NCBI RefSeq assembly: GCF_006438915.1 | Contig: NZ_RCZE01000001.1 | Location: forward strand, 234,325-298,324 | DNA from: Pseudomonas arsenicoxydans | GTDB taxonomy: Bacteria; Pseudomonadota; Gammaproteobacteria; Pseudomonadales; Pseudomonadaceae | Direction: 5' to 3' | Length of the DNA stretch: 64,000 bases | In this document: positions 16,477 through 26,433 of the stretch, in pieces | Layout of the letters: each line of letters starts with the position of its first letter | How positions within the stretch are numbered: position 1 is the first letter of the stretch | Position numbers and translations under genes: made by a program | The notes under the pieces: model-generated | Database searches by the model: none | Told to the model about the DNA's origin: nothing | The model's input: only the letters and a program-made list of their open reading frames with translations

Positions 16477-17841
16477 TTAGCCCTGCAACGCACTCAGGGT
16501 CAGGTCCAGACACTTGCGTGCCTTGGCCACCAACTCATCGATTTCAGCCGGTGTAATCACCAGTGGCGGAGCAATGATCATGGTGTCACCCACCGCACGC
16601 ATGATCAGGCCGTTGTCGAAGCAGAACTGGCGGCAGATCATGCCGACACCTTTGCCTTCGTAGCGTTTGCGCGTGGCTTTGTCCTGAACCAGTTCAATGG
16701 CCCCTAACAGACCGACCCCGCGCACTTCCCCCACCAGCGGGTGATCGTTCAGTTCCCGCAGACGCTTTTGCAAATAGGGTGCCGTTTCGGCATGAACGCG
16801 CTCGATAATTTTTTCTTCGCGCAGGATGCGGATGTTTTCCAGCGCCACCGCCGCGGCCACCGGGTGACCGGAGTAGGTGAAACCATGGTTGAAGTCGCCG
16901 CCTTCGTTCAGTACGGCCACCACTTCGTCACGCACGATCAGGCCACCCATAGGGATGTAGCCGGAGGTCAGGCCCTTGGCGATGGTCATCATGTCGGGCT
17001 TGAGGTCGTAGTAATCGGTACCGAACCACTCACCGGTGCGGCCGAAACCACAGATCACTTCGTCCGCCACGAACAGGATGTCGTACTTGGCGAGAATTTC
17101 CTTGATGCGCGGCCAGTAGGTGTCTGGCGGAATGATCACGCCGCCGGCGCCCTGGATCGGCTCGGCAATAAAGGCACCGACGTTGTCCACGCCGATTTCC
17201 AGAATCTTCTCTTCCAGCTGATTCGCCGCCCAGACGCCGAACTCTTCAGGCGTCATGTCGCCGCCTTCTGTGAACCAGTACGGCTGCGCGATGTGAACGA
17301 TGCCCGGGATCGGCAGGTCGCCCTGTTCGTGCATGTACGTCATGCCACCCAGGCTCGCGCCAGCCACGGTCGAACCGTGATAACCGTTCTTGCGGCTGAT
17401 GATGACTTTCTTCTTCGGCTGGCCCTTGATCGCCCAGTAGTGACGAACCATACGCAGCATGGTGTCGTTGCCTTCGGAGCCGGAGCCGGTGAAGAACACG
17501 TGGTTCATGCCTTGCGGCGCGATGTCGGCGATGGCCTTGGCCAGTTCCAATACCGGCGGGTGAGCGGTCTGGAAGAACAGGTTGTAGTAAGGCAGCTCAC
17601 GCATTTGTTTGCTGGCCGCGTCGGCCAGTTCATCACGCCCGTAACCGATCGCGACGCACCACAGGCCGGCCATGCCGTCGAGGATCTTGTTGCCTTCGCT
17701 GTCCCACAGGTAAACGCCCTTGGCGTTCGTGATGATTCGCGGGCCTTTCTCTTTCAGCTGCTTGAAATCACTGAACGGGGCCAGGTGGTGATCGTTGCTC
17801 AGGGTTTGCCATTCACGGGTTTGCGGATTGTTGCTGGTCAT
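16477..17841 (-). CDS. spuC: Polyamine:pyruvate aminotransferase SpuC
   Basis: A 454-residue PLP-dependent class III aminotransferase that moves the amino group of putrescine or related amines to pyruvate. Seen: ARKPGSHGSTVAG-type region (SRKNGYHGSTVAGASLGG), FVADEVICGFGRTGEWFG with the PLP-ring Asp, and the Schiff-base Lys in TIAKGLTSGYIPMGG. ATG 17841 is chosen because GGAG lies 7 bases upstream; a TTG 12 bases earlier overlaps that site. It lies 59 bases after spuB and follows it in the same operon. Confidence 0.95.
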   Translation of the reverse strand: MTSNNPQTREWQTLSNDHHLAPFSDFKQLKEKGPRIITNAKGVYLWDSEGNKILDGMAGLWCVAIGYGRDELADAASKQMRELPYYNLFFQTAHPPVLELAKAIADIAPQGMNHVFFTGSGSEGNDTMLRMVRHYWAIKGQPKKKVIISRKNGYHGSTVAGASLGGMTYMHEQGDLPIPGIVHIAQPYWFTEGGDMTPEEFGVWAANQLEEKILEIGVDNVGAFIAEPIQGAGGVIIPPDTYWPRIKEILAKYDILFVADEVICGFGRTGEWFGTDYYDLKPDMMTIAKGLTSGYIPMGGLIVRDEVVAVLNEGGDFNHGFTYSGHPVAAAVALENIRILREEKIIERVHAETAPYLQKRLRELNDHPLVGEVRGVGLLGAIELVQDKATRKRYEGKGVGMICRQFCFDNGLIMRAVGDTMIIAPPLVITPAEIDELVAKARKCLDLTLSALQG

Positions 17842-17900
17842 ACCAATCTCCAAAAAAAATCAGGTGAAAGCGCCGCCCGACAACGACGGCGCCCGGCGTA

Positions 17901-19259
17901 TCAGACGGCGAAGAGCAGGAATTCCCGCTCCCACGAACTGATCACGCGCTTGAAGTTTTCATGCTCGGCCCGCTTGACCGCGACGTAGCCAGTGATGAAT
18001 TTTTTGCCCAGGTATTTCTCGACGGTCGCGCTGTTTTCCATGCGTTCCAGCGCGTCCTCGATGGTCAGTGGCAGGCGCAGATTGCGGCGTTCATAGCCAC
18101 GGCCCACCACCGGTGCGCTCGGGTTGAGGCCTTCGACCATGCCGATGTAACCGCAGAGCAAGCTCGCGGCAATCGCCAGGTACGGGTTGGCGTCAGCGCC
18201 CGGCAGGCGGTTTTCCACCCGACGGTTTTGCGGCCCGGCATCCGGAACCCGCAGGCCCACGGTACGGTTCTCTTCGCCCCACTCCACGTTCACCGGTGCC
18301 GAGGTGTCCGGCAGGAAGCGGCGGAACGAGTTGACGTTCGGGGCGAACAGCGGCAACAGCTCGGGAATCAGTTTCTGCAAGCCACCGATGTGGTGCAGGA
18401 ACAGTTGGCTCATGGTCCCGTCTTCATTGGAGAAAACGTTTTTGCCGGTCTCGATGTCGATGATGCTCTGGTGCAAGTGCATCGCACTGCCCGGCTCGCC
18501 GGTCATGGGCTTGGCCATGAAGGTCGCCGCCACGTTGTGCTTGAGCGCGGCCTCGCGCATGGTGCGTTTGAACACCAGAATCTGGTCGGCCAGGGACAAG
18601 GCATCACCGTGACGGAAGTTGATTTCCATCTGCGCCGTGCCGTCCTCGTGGATCAGCGTGTCGAGGTCCAGCTGTTGCAATTCGCACCAGTCATAGACGT
18701 CTTCAAACAGCGGGTCGAATTCGTTCGCCGCTTCAATCGAGAACGACTGACGGCCGATTTCCGGGCGCCCGGAACGGCCAATCGGCGGTTGCAGCGGGTA
18801 ATCGGGGTCGTCACTGCGCTTGGTCAGGTAGAACTCCATTTCCGGCGCCACGATGGGCTGCCAGCCGCGCTCGGAATAGAGTTTGAGGACCTTCTTGAGC
18901 ACGTTGCGCGGCGACAGCTCGATCGGGTTGCCTTGCTTGTCGTAGGTGTCGTGGATCACCTGGGCGGTCGGCTCGATGGCCCACGGCACCAGGAACACGG
19001 CGTTCTGGTCGGGCCGGCAGATCATGTCGATGTCGGCCGGGTCGAGCAGTTCGTAATAGATGTCGTCTTCGACATAGTCGCCGGTCACGGTCTGCAACAG
19101 AACGCTTTCGGGCAGGCGCATGCCTTTTTCAGCAATGAACTTGTTGGTCGGCGAGATCTTGCCCCGGGTAATCCCGGTCAAGTCGGCGATCATGCATTCG
19201 ACTTCTGTGATCTTGTGGTCTTTCAACCAATCGGTGAGCTGGTCGAGGTTGTTACTCAT
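17901..19259 (-). CDS. spuB: Gamma-glutamylpolyamine synthetase SpuB
   Basis: A 452-residue glutamine-synthetase-type ligase (GS family III/PuuA-like) that joins glutamate to a polyamine amino group using ATP. ATG 19259 follows AGAGG and opens MSNNLDQLTDWLKDH; the open frame 20 codons longer has no ribosome site. Seen: AEKGMRLPESVLLQTV, the EMEFYLTKRSDDPDYPLQPP beta-grasp region, metal-site GTAQMEINF, GSAMHLHQSI (GS H-motif) and NRRVENRLPGADANPYL. It is paralogous to spuI, divergently encoded about 680 bases away. First intact gene of the minus-strand spu set because spuA upstream is a remnant. Confidence 0.93.
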   Translation of the reverse strand: MSNNLDQLTDWLKDHKITEVECMIADLTGITRGKISPTNKFIAEKGMRLPESVLLQTVTGDYVEDDIYYELLDPADIDMICRPDQNAVFLVPWAIEPTAQVIHDTYDKQGNPIELSPRNVLKKVLKLYSERGWQPIVAPEMEFYLTKRSDDPDYPLQPPIGRSGRPEIGRQSFSIEAANEFDPLFEDVYDWCELQQLDLDTLIHEDGTAQMEINFRHGDALSLADQILVFKRTMREAALKHNVAATFMAKPMTGEPGSAMHLHQSIIDIETGKNVFSNEDGTMSQLFLHHIGGLQKLIPELLPLFAPNVNSFRRFLPDTSAPVNVEWGEENRTVGLRVPDAGPQNRRVENRLPGADANPYLAIAASLLCGYIGMVEGLNPSAPVVGRGYERRNLRLPLTIEDALERMENSATVEKYLGKKFITGYVAVKRAEHENFKRVISSWEREFLLFAV

Positions 19260-19282
19260 AAATGCCTCTAGGCTTTGAGTTT

Positions 19283-19304
19283 CCTGACGCTTGCTTGCGT
19301 CAGG
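19283..19304. promoter_or_regulatory. Perfect inverted repeat in the spuB leader
   Basis: CCTGACGC, 6-nt spacer, GCGTCAGG, 24 bases upstream of the spuB start and between it and the spuA remnant. It could be an operator or an mRNA hairpin close to the ribosome site. Confidence 0.4.
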
Positions 19305-19347
19305 CAATAGTTGACGCATCGGCGTCGCGTTGAAACGGGTGTCTACG

Positions 19348-19662
19348 TCAGGCTATCGTGATTCTTCCAGACTGTGCGGCAAACGCCGGGCGTGCAGAAT
19401 CACGAGCGATGCCCTGAGCGATAGCCGGGCCGCTATTGTGAATCGGTTCTATATTGAATGAAGTAACCGTAATGGGGGTGCCATACTGGCCGTCCAGAAT
19501 ATCGGACGGAGACAGGCAATCCGTCAGGGACGGCAGAATGACCAGCAGTCCCGGAGCCTCTGAGGCCACGGCGTGGACGTAGGTGTCGCCACTGATGTGA
19601 TAAGCATGCAGACCAATCTGCCTAGAGCAGTTGGTGACGCCGATTAACGGCAGGCGAGACAT
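19348..19662 (-). pseudogene. spuA: Remnant of spuA (gamma-glutamylpolyamine hydrolase)
   Basis: The 104-residue frame begins like an intact SpuA/PuuD-type class I glutamine amidotransferase (MSRLPLIGVTNCSRQIGLHAY), continues with DTYVHAVASEAPGLLVILPSL and a degraded match to the SNVEPFHxxGPA segment (SFNIEPIHNSGPA), then loses similarity. A complete family member has about 250 residues and its nucleophile Cys sits in a GICRGFQE motif well beyond this point; none is present, and only 88 bases remain before spuB. I infer a deletion of roughly 150 codons plus drift. Position and strand are exactly where spuA is expected. It could still be translated, but cannot be the hydrolase. Confidence 0.8.
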
Positions 19663-19940
19663 GAAGCACCCCGGTATTATTGGTGTTATGGGTTTGAATC
19701 GAGCTTAGCCTTGTTCATTTTTTTACACAACACCCCCGTAAAAAATACAACACGCCCCGCTCAAGCCCGCGGCAACCAAAGCGTTCAACGGCATAAAAAC
19801 GCCCCAAAGTGCCCCAAAAAAGCCTTACGAGCGCTTTTTTAGGGCAAAAAAGGCCTCGCTTGACTTCGGCATGCCGTTCGGGTTGACTGAAACCCGAAGA
19901 GATCAATGATTGATATTTTTAACAACAAAGGTGTTGCATC
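19663..19940. promoter_or_regulatory. Divergent spuA-remnant/spuI intergenic region
   Basis: This 278-bp AT-richer gap should contain the promoters of spuI and of the minus-strand spu unit. Visible are A-rich tracts and a weak AT hairpin (19816-19823 with 19833-19840). I cannot name a regulator site with confidence. Confidence 0.4.
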
Positions 19941-21317
19941 ATGTCGGTACCCCCGCGTGCCGTTCAGCTTAACGAAGCGAACGCGTTCCTTAAGGAACAT
20001 CCTGAGGTTCTGTACGTTGACCTTCTGATTGCGGATATGAATGGTGTGGTGCGCGGCAAGCGCATTGAACGCACCAGCCTCCACAAGGTTTACGAGAAAG
20101 GCATCAACCTGCCGGCCTCTCTATTTGCTCTGGATATCAATGGCTCGACGGTGGAAAGCACCGGCTTGGGCCTGGACATCGGTGATGCTGACCGAATCTG
20201 CTATCCAATCCCTGACACCCTGTGCAACGAGCCTTGGCAGAAGCGCCCTACCGCGCAACTGTTGATGACCATGCACGAACTCGAAGGCCAGCCGTTCTTC
20301 GCCGATCCTCGGGAAGTGCTGGCCAATGTGGTTCGCAAGTTTGACGAGATGGGCCTGACCATCTGCGCCGCATTCGAACTCGAGTTCTACCTGATCGACC
20401 AGGAGAACGTGAACGGTCGTCCGCAACCGCCACGCTCGCCGGTGTCCGGCAAACGCCCGCATTCGACACAGGTCTACCTGATCGACGACCTCGACGAATA
20501 CGTCGATTGCCTCCAGGACATTCTGGAAGGTGCGAAAGAGCAAGGCATCCCGGCCGACGCAATCGTCAAGGAAAGTGCCCCGGCGCAGTTCGAAGTGAAC
20601 CTGCACCACGTGGCCGACCCGATCAAGGCCTGCGACTACGCGGTCCTGCTCAAGCGCCTGATCAAGAACATCGCCTACGACCATGAAATGGACACCACGT
20701 TCATGGCCAAGCCTTACCCGGGCCAGGCGGGCAACGGTCTGCACGTCCACATATCGATTCTTGATAAAGACGGCAAAAACATTTTTGCCAGCGAGGATCC
20801 CGAGCAGAACGCCGCACTGCGTCACGCGATCGGCGGTGTGCTCGAGACCCTACCTGCACAGATGGCTTTCCTCTGCCCGAACGTCAACTCCTACCGTCGT
20901 TTCGGCGCACAGTTCTACGTGCCGAACTCGCCGTGCTGGGGCCTGGACAACCGTACTGTAGCGATCCGCGTTCCAACCGGTTCCTCCGATGCCGTGCGCA
21001 TCGAACACCGTGTGGCCGGCGCCGATGCCAACCCGTACCTGCTGATGGCTTCGGTCCTGGCGGGCGTGCATCACGGCCTGACCAACAAGATCGAGCCGGG
21101 CGCACCCGTAGAAGGCAACTCCTACGAGCAGAACGAGCAAAGCCTGCCGAACAACCTGCGCGATGCATTGCGTGAACTGGACGACAGCGAAGTCATGGCC
21201 AAGTACATCGATCCGAAATACATCGATATCTTCGTGGCCTGTAAGGAAAGCGAGCTGGAGGAGTTCGAACACTCCATCTCCGACCTTGAGTACAACTGGT
21301 ACCTGCATACCGTGTAA
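19941..21317 (+). CDS. spuI: Gamma-glutamylpolyamine synthetase SpuI
   Basis: A 458-residue glutamine-synthetase-type enzyme, paralogue of SpuB, that gamma-glutamylates putrescine or other polyamines as the first step of the glutamylation route. Motifs: LLIADMNGVVRGKRI, AAFELEFYLIDQENVNG, APAQFEVNLHH, GNGLHVHISILDKDGKN and VRIEHRVAGADANPYLLMASV. ATG 19941 has AAAGG upstream. It is transcribed away from the spuB unit and followed by an intrinsic terminator, so probably monocistronic. Confidence 0.92.
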   Translation: MSVPPRAVQLNEANAFLKEHPEVLYVDLLIADMNGVVRGKRIERTSLHKVYEKGINLPASLFALDINGSTVESTGLGLDIGDADRICYPIPDTLCNEPWQKRPTAQLLMTMHELEGQPFFADPREVLANVVRKFDEMGLTICAAFELEFYLIDQENVNGRPQPPRSPVSGKRPHSTQVYLIDDLDEYVDCLQDILEGAKEQGIPADAIVKESAPAQFEVNLHHVADPIKACDYAVLLKRLIKNIAYDHEMDTTFMAKPYPGQAGNGLHVHISILDKDGKNIFASEDPEQNAALRHAIGGVLETLPAQMAFLCPNVNSYRRFGAQFYVPNSPCWGLDNRTVAIRVPTGSSDAVRIEHRVAGADANPYLLMASVLAGVHHGLTNKIEPGAPVEGNSYEQNEQSLPNNLRDALRELDDSEVMAKYIDPKYIDIFVACKESELEEFEHSISDLEYNWYLHTV

Positions 21318-21336
21318 GCGGTTGCAGTAAAAAAGA

Positions 21337-21372
21337 ACGCCGTCGGCTGATAAGGTCGACGGCGTTTTTTTA
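21337..21372 (+). terminator. Intrinsic terminator of spuI
   Basis: A 10-bp perfect stem AACGCCGTCG with CGACGGCGTT, an 11-nt loop, and a run of seven T at 21366-21372. Confidence 0.92.
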
Positions 21373-21400
21373 TGGGGGTTCATTCAGTTGGACCGAGGTG

Positions 21401-21502
21401 CCTGCTTCGCGAGCAAGCCCGCTCCCACATTTAATCTCTGTCGTACACAAACACTATGTTCACCGGAGATCAAATGTGGGAGCGGGCTTGCTCGCGAAGG
21501 CG
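21401..21502. repeat. REPIN palindrome between spuI and tetR-type gene
   Basis: Arms 21401-21433 and 21472-21502 of the TGTGGGAGCGGGCTTGCTCG family, CCCACA ends inward. One of the copies at a tandem rather than convergent junction. Confidence 0.9.
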
Positions 21503-21563
21503 GCCGAGAAGACAACACACAACCCTGCTCGTACAATGCCCGCTGCCCCCGCAGGAGACTTCA

Positions 21564-22202
21564 ATGACCCGACTCGCCACCCCACGCAAACCCCGCGCCC
21601 GCAGCCAGGCGCGGATCGATTCGATACTCGATGCCGCCCGCACGCTGCTGGCCGCCGAGGGTGTGGCGAGTCTGTCGATCTACAGCGTCGCCGAACGCGC
21701 GGAGATACCGCCCTCCTCCGTCTACCACTTTTTTGCCAGCGTCCCGGCGCTGCTGGAAGCGCTGACGGCCGACGTTCACGCCGCGTTCCGCGCCTGCCTG
21801 CAAGCGCCCATCGATCATGGCGCCCTGAGCGACTGGCGCGACCTGTCACGCCTGGTGGAGCAGCGCATGCTGGCGATCTACAGCGAAGACGCCGCCGCCC
21901 GCCAGTTGATCCTCGCCCAGCATGGCCTGACCGAAGTCACCCAGGCCGACCGCCAGCACGACATCGAACTGGGCGACCTGATGCACAAACTCTTCGACCA
22001 CCATTTCGAATTGCCGAAGCTGCCGACGGACGTTGATGTGTTTGCGCTGGCCATGGAATTGGGTGACCGCGTTTATGCGCGCTCGGTGCAGCAGCACGGG
22101 CAGATTACGCCGCGCATGGCGGAGGAAGGGATGCGCGTGTTTGATGCTTACCTTGGGTTGTACTTGCCGCCGTACTTACACAAGCGCGTTATTTCGAACT
22201 GA
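21564..22202 (+). CDS. TetR-family transcription regulator
   Basis: A 212-residue regulator. ATG 21564 follows AGGAGA; the longer open frame runs through the REPIN and is rejected. The N-terminal HTH is clear (RIDSILDAARTLLAAEGVASLSIYSVAERAEIPPSSVYHFFASVPALLEALT, about residues 16-67). The C-terminal helical domain has no features that reveal its ligand. It stands between the polyamine and sulfonate clusters and is convergent with ssuF. It may control a distant gene or itself; no target is obvious. Confidence 0.88.
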   Translation: MTRLATPRKPRARSQARIDSILDAARTLLAAEGVASLSIYSVAERAEIPPSSVYHFFASVPALLEALTADVHAAFRACLQAPIDHGALSDWRDLSRLVEQRMLAIYSEDAAARQLILAQHGLTEVTQADRQHDIELGDLMHKLFDHHFELPKLPTDVDVFALAMELGDRVYARSVQQHGQITPRMAEEGMRVFDAYLGLYLPPYLHKRVISN

Positions 22203-22222
22203 TTTCTTTATTGGCTACGCGG

Positions 22223-22310
22223 GCCTCTTCGCGAGCAAGCCCGCTCCCACATTGATCGCGTCCGTCTGGACAACTCGGTCAAGTGTGGGAGCGGGCTTGC
22301 TCGCGAAGGC
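22223..22310. repeat. REPIN palindrome, convergent junction
   Basis: Arms 22223-22252 and 22282-22310, CCCACA ends inward, between the TetR gene and ssuF. Confidence 0.9.
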
Positions 22311-22330
22311 AACGCCGCCGATCTCACGCC

Positions 22331-22546
22331 TTACAACTTGGCAATCGACACTTCAGTGGATTTCACAAACGCGATCACTTCGCTGCCGACCACCAGTTCC
22401 AGCTCTTTGACCGAGCGCGTGGTGATCACCGAAGTGACGATGCCGGACGCGGTTTGCACGTCGATTTCCGACAGCACGTCACCCAGCACGATTTCCTTGA
22501 TCGAGCCTTTGAACTGGTTACGAACGTTGATGGCTTTGATAGTCAT
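22331..22546 (-). CDS. ssuF: Molybdopterin-binding-like protein SsuF (Mop/TOBE)
   Basis: A 71-residue single Mop domain (MTIKAINVRNQFKGSIKEIV, SEIDVQTASGIVTSVITTRSVKELEL, GSEVIAFVKSTEVSIAKL). Such proteins assemble as hexamers that bind molybdate or other oxyanions. In P. putida the homologous last gene of ssuEADCBF was reported to be needed for organosulfur use although its exact job is unclear. It follows ssuB by 33 bases. It contains no Cys and only the initiator Met. Confidence 0.88.
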   Translation of the reverse strand: MTIKAINVRNQFKGSIKEIVLGDVLSEIDVQTASGIVTSVITTRSVKELELVVGSEVIAFVKSTEVSIAKL

Positions 22547-22579
22547 GATGTTGATTCCTGTCGTTGGATAAGGCTTGAG

Positions 22580-23386
22580 TTAATGAGCCCAACGCAATTG
22601 CGTAGGCAAGGGTGAAACGGGTTCCGGTTCCGGCGGTTCGCCGGGCAGTGCGAGGACGCGATTGAGGACTTCGGTTTCCAGCGCCGCCAGCCGATGCGAG
22701 CCGCGAACTCGAGGGCGTGGCAGTTCCACGATCAGGTCGAGTCCGACTTCGCCCTCTTCAATCAGGATCACCCCGTCGGCAATCGCCACCGCTTCGCTGA
22801 CGTCGTGGGTCACCAGCAACACGGTGAAACCATGCTTGCGCCAGAGCCGCTCGATCAGCTGCTGCATTTCAATTCGGGTCAGGGCATCCAGCGCGCCCAG
22901 CGGTTCGTCGAGCAACAGCAAGCGCGGTTGATGGATCAACGCACGCGCCAGCGCCACACGTTGTTTCTGGCCGCCGGACAAAGCCGCCGGCCATTCATTG
23001 GCGCGATCCGCCAGGCCGACCGATTCCAGTGCTTCAAGGGCTTGCGCACGCCAGTCGCCTTTAAGACCGAGGCCGACGTTGTCGATGACCTTTTTCCACG
23101 GCAGCAGACGCGCTTCCTGGAACATCAATCGGGTGTCTTCCCGCGCATCACTCAACGGCGCCGCACCGGCGAGCAAGTCACCCCCCGTAGGCTTGTCGAG
23201 GCCCGCCAGCAAACGCAGCAAGGTACTTTTGCCGCAACCGCTGCGCCCCACCACTGCAACGAATTGGCCGGCCGGAATGTGCAGATCGATCTCGCGCAAC
23301 ACCTGCCGCGAACCAAAGGTTTTTTGCAGCTTGCGCACCACCAGCGGAATCCCGCGCAGCAGGCGTGGAGGTTGTTGAGCAGTCAT
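22580..23386 (-). CDS. ssuB: Aliphatic sulfonate ABC transporter ATPase SsuB
   Basis: A 268-residue ATPase driving sulfonate import. ATG 23386 is chosen: it overlaps the ssuC stop by 4 bases and has a strong AAAGGAGG site. Walker [11 protein letters not shown]-loop [10 protein letters not shown], signature ALSGGQKQR, Walker [13 protein letters not shown], and [13 protein letters not shown] are all intact. A C-terminal extension of about 60 residues ([23 protein letters not shown] onward) is usual in this subfamily. Confidence 0.95.
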   Translation of the reverse strand: MTAQQPPRLLRGIPLVVRKLQKTFGSRQVLREIDLHIPAGQFVAVVGRSGCGKSTLLRLLAGLDKPTGGDLLAGAAPLSDAREDTRLMFQEARLLPWKKVIDNVGLGLKGDWRAQALEALESVGLADRANEWPAALSGGQKQRVALARALIHQPRLLLLDEPLGALDALTRIEMQQLIERLWRKHGFTVLLVTHDVSEAVAIADGVILIEEGEVGLDLIVELPRPRVRGSHRLAALETEVLNRVLALPGEPPEPEPVSPLPTQLRWAH

Positions 23387-24165
23387 GCCGCACCTCCTTT
23401 GACAACCTGATAGGCCGGGTGCCAACGCAGCCACACGCGTTCAAGTCCACGGGCCGCGAGGTCGGCCAGTTTGCCGAGCACCGCGTACAAAAGAATCGCC
23501 AGCACCACCACGTCGGTCTGCAAAAACTCCCGGGCATTCATCGCCAGATAACCGATGCCGGAACTGGCGGAAATGGTTTCCGCGACGATCAGCGTCAGCC
23601 ACATGAAGCCCAACGCAAAACGCACACCGACCAGAATCGAAGGCAGCGCCCCCGGCAGAATCACCTGACGAAACAGGCTGAAACCGGACAAGCCATAACT
23701 GCGCGCCATCTCCACCAGTGCCGGGTCGACGTTGCGGATGCCGTGATAGGTGTTGAGGTAGATCGGGAACAACGTGCCCAGCGCCACCAGGAAAATCTTC
23801 GCCGACTCGTCGATACCGAACCACAAAATCACCAGCGGAATCAGCGCCAGATGCGGCACGTTGCGGATCATCTGCACCGAACTGTCGAGCAGGCGTTCGC
23901 CCCACTTCGACAGGCCGGTGATGAAGCCCAGCACCAGGCCGATGCTGCCGCCGATGGTAAAGCCCAGCGCCGCGCGCCAGCCGCTGATTGCCAAGTGCGT
24001 CCAGATTTCACCGCTGCGCACCAGGCTCACACCGGCTTCGATCACTGCGATCGGTGCTGGCAGGATCCGCGTCGACAACCAGCCCGCCGACACCGACAAC
24101 TGCCACACCGCCAGCAGCAACACCGGCAACGCCCACGGCGCGAGGTTGTGGATGATTTTTTTCAT
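23383..24165 (-). CDS. ssuC: Aliphatic sulfonate ABC transporter permease SsuC
   Basis: A 260-residue inner-membrane permease of the SsuC/TauC type with about six membrane segments and the EAA loop [31 protein letters not shown] at about residues 155-185. It works with SsuB and SsuA to import alkanesulfonates. It starts 8 bases after the ssuD stop with GAGG upstream and overlaps ssuB by 4 bases. No Cys residues. Confidence 0.95.
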   Translation of the reverse strand: MKKIIHNLAPWALPVLLLAVWQLSVSAGWLSTRILPAPIAVIEAGVSLVRSGEIWTHLAISGWRAALGFTIGGSIGLVLGFITGLSKWGERLLDSSVQMIRNVPHLALIPLVILWFGIDESAKIFLVALGTLFPIYLNTYHGIRNVDPALVEMARSYGLSGFSLFRQVILPGALPSILVGVRFALGFMWLTLIVAETISASSGIGYLAMNAREFLQTDVVVLAILLYAVLGKLADLAARGLERVWLRWHPAYQVVKGGAA

Positions 24166-24173
24166 GGCGCGCC

Positions 24174-25322
24174 TCAGCTCTGGGACGCGGCTTTGGGGAG
24201 GATGTCGTTGGCGACCATCTCGCCGAACGGGCTAACGTAGTTGGCGCCCTGCGGCAACTCCGGACGTTGAATGTCCAGATGCGGAAAGAGCAGTTCGGCC
24301 ACGCGGTAAGACTCTTCAAGGTGTGGGTAACCGGAGAAGATAAAGGTGTCGATGCCCAGGTTCGCGTACTCCTTCACGCGGGCGGCGACGGTCGGGCCGT
24401 CGCCAACCAACGCGGTACCGGCACCGCCACGGACCAGACCGACACCGGCCCACAAGTTCGGGCTGACTTCGAGGTTGTCGCGACTGCCGCCATGCAGTGC
24501 GGCCATGCGTTGCTGGCCGACGGAATCGAAGCGCGCCAGTGAAGCCTGGGCGCGGGCGATGGTTTCATCGTCCAGATGCGAGATCAATTTGTCAGCCGCT
24601 TGCCAGGCTTCGGCGTTGGTCTCGCGAACGATCACATGCAGGCGAATACCGAAGCGCACCGTGCGCCCGAGCTTCGCCGCCTTGGCGCGCACTTGCTCGA
24701 TTTTTTCGGCCACGGCGGCCGGCGGTTCGCCCCAGGTCAGGACCATTTCCACTTGTTCTGCCGCGAGGTCTTGCGCTGCTTCCGACGAGCCACCGAAGTA
24801 CAGCGGCGGACGCGGTTGCTGGATCGGCGGATAGAGCAACTTGGCGCCCTTCACGCTGATGTGCTGACCGTCGTAATCGACGGTTTCACCTTCGAGCACA
24901 CGACGCCAGATGCGGGTGAATTCCACCGAGGCCTGGTAGCGTTCTTCGTGGCTGAGGAACAAACCATCGCCGGCCAATTCGTCCGGGTCACCGCCAGTGA
25001 CCAGATTGAACAACGCACGACCACCGGACAGACGATCCAGGGTCGCCGCCTGACGCGCCGCCACCGTCGGGGAAATGATCCCCGGGCGCAAGGCGACAAG
25101 GAATTTCAAACGCTGGGTCACCGGGATCAGCGACGCCGCCACCAGCCACGAGTCTTCGCAGGAGCGGCCGGTTGGAATCAGCACCCCGCCAAAACCCAGG
25201 CGATCCGCCGCTTGCGCGATTTGTTGCAGGTAACCGTGGTCAACGGCGCGAGCGCCTTCGGCGGTGCCAAGGTAATGGCCGTCGCCGTGGGTAGGCAGGA
25301 ACCAGAAAATATTGAGGCTCAT
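24174..25322 (-). CDS. ssuD: FMNH2-dependent alkanesulfonate monooxygenase SsuD
   Basis: A 382-residue flavin-dependent two-component monooxygenase that cleaves the C-S bond of alkanesulfonates, releasing sulfite and an aldehyde, with FMNH2 from SsuE. TIM-barrel bacterial-luciferase fold. Visible: [19 protein letters not shown], the active-site region GRSCEDSW with the conserved Cys, and [29 protein letters not shown] with the conserved phosphate-site Arg. AAGGAG lies 8 bases before the ATG. Middle of the ssuEADCBF operon. Confidence 0.96.
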   Translation of the reverse strand: MSLNIFWFLPTHGDGHYLGTAEGARAVDHGYLQQIAQAADRLGFGGVLIPTGRSCEDSWLVAASLIPVTQRLKFLVALRPGIISPTVAARQAATLDRLSGGRALFNLVTGGDPDELAGDGLFLSHEERYQASVEFTRIWRRVLEGETVDYDGQHISVKGAKLLYPPIQQPRPPLYFGGSSEAAQDLAAEQVEMVLTWGEPPAAVAEKIEQVRAKAAKLGRTVRFGIRLHVIVRETNAEAWQAADKLISHLDDETIARAQASLARFDSVGQQRMAALHGGSRDNLEVSPNLWAGVGLVRGGAGTALVGDGPTVAARVKEYANLGIDTFIFSGYPHLEESYRVAELLFPHLDIQRPELPQGANYVSPFGEMVANDILPKAASQS

Positions 25323-25348
25323 GGAGTGGTCTCCTTCAGGGAATCGAA

Positions 25349-26344
25349 TTACTGGGCTTGGGTTACTGAGCTTTGGGCAACAGTCGCCGGTGGCGTCCAG
25401 ATCACGTCTTTGATGCTCAACGGCTTCGGAATCAGCTTGAGCTGGTAGAAGCTGTCAGCGATTTTCTGTTGCGCGGCGACCACTTCAGGCGTGAGGAACA
25501 GCGCGCCATAGCCCTGGCGTTTCACCGACGTCAGGGTGATGTCTGCCGGCAGACCGAGCAGTGGCGACACCTGTTGGGTGACGTCTTCAGGATTGGCCTT
25601 GGACCATTCGCCGACCGCGCGCACTTCTTCGACGAGTGTCTTGATCACCTCAGGATTTTTCTGTGCGTAAGGTTTGGTCGCGAGGTAGAACTGATGGTTG
25701 TCGACGATGCCTTGGCCATCACGCAGAGTGTGCGCTTGCAGTTGTTTCTCGGCGGCGGCCTGGTATGGGTCCCAGATGACCCAGGCGTCGACGCTGCCAC
25801 GCTCAAAGGCTGCGCGGGCATCGGCTGGCGGCAGGAACACGGTCTGGATGTCGGTGTATTTGAGGCCGGCGTCTTCCAGCGCACGCACCAGCAGGTAGTG
25901 GACGTTGGAGCCTTTGTTAAGCACGACTTTCTTGCCCTTGAGGTCCTTCACCGATTTGATCGGCGAGTCCTTCGGCACCAGGATCGCTTCGCTGTGCGGT
26001 GCCGGTGGTTCGTAGGCGACGTAGAGCAGATCTGCGCCGGCCGCCTGGGCGAAGACCGGTGGAGTTTCACCGGTCACGCCGAAGTCGATGGAGCCTACGT
26101 TCAGACCTTCGAGCAGTTGCGGGCCGCCGGGAAATTCAGTCCATTGCACGTCCACGCCTTGGGCGGCGAGGCGTTTTTCCAGAGTGCCTTTGGCTTTGAG
26201 CAGCACCAAAGTGCCGTATTTTTGATAGCCGATTCGCAACACGCCTTCCTGGGTAGAAAGCGCTTGAGCTTGAGTAATGGCGCCGAAGGTTACAGCCGCA
26301 GCAAACAGAGCGACCAGACCACGACGCAAAATGACAGTGCGCAT
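25349..26344 (-). CDS. ssuA: Aliphatic sulfonate-binding protein SsuA
   Basis: A 331-residue periplasmic binding protein. ATG 26344 is preceded by AAAAGGAGA and opens a signal peptide (about residues 1-29, ending TQAQA). Seen: [56 protein letters not shown] and [16 protein letters not shown], all typical of SsuA. Apart from the initiator Met, the protein contains neither Met nor Cys, in keeping with expression under sulfur starvation. It lies 89 bases after ssuE. Confidence 0.95.
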   Translation of the reverse strand: MRTVILRRGLVALFAAAVTFGAITQAQALSTQEGVLRIGYQKYGTLVLLKAKGTLEKRLAAQGVDVQWTEFPGGPQLLEGLNVGSIDFGVTGETPPVFAQAAGADLLYVAYEPPAPHSEAILVPKDSPIKSVKDLKGKKVVLNKGSNVHYLLVRALEDAGLKYTDIQTVFLPPADARAAFERGSVDAWVIWDPYQAAAEKQLQAHTLRDGQGIVDNHQFYLATKPYAQKNPEVIKTLVEEVRAVGEWSKANPEDVTQQVSPLLGLPADITLTSVKRQGYGALFLTPEVVAAQQKIADSFYQLKLIPKPLSIKDVIWTPPATVAQSSVTQAQ

Positions 26345-26433
26345 AGCGCTCTCCTTTTTGCAGTTGGGTTTTGGCTGCACCTGCTTGACCGTTGGCGGCT
26401 GAGTAAGGTGAGTGGATCAATTTCGGGTGAGGC

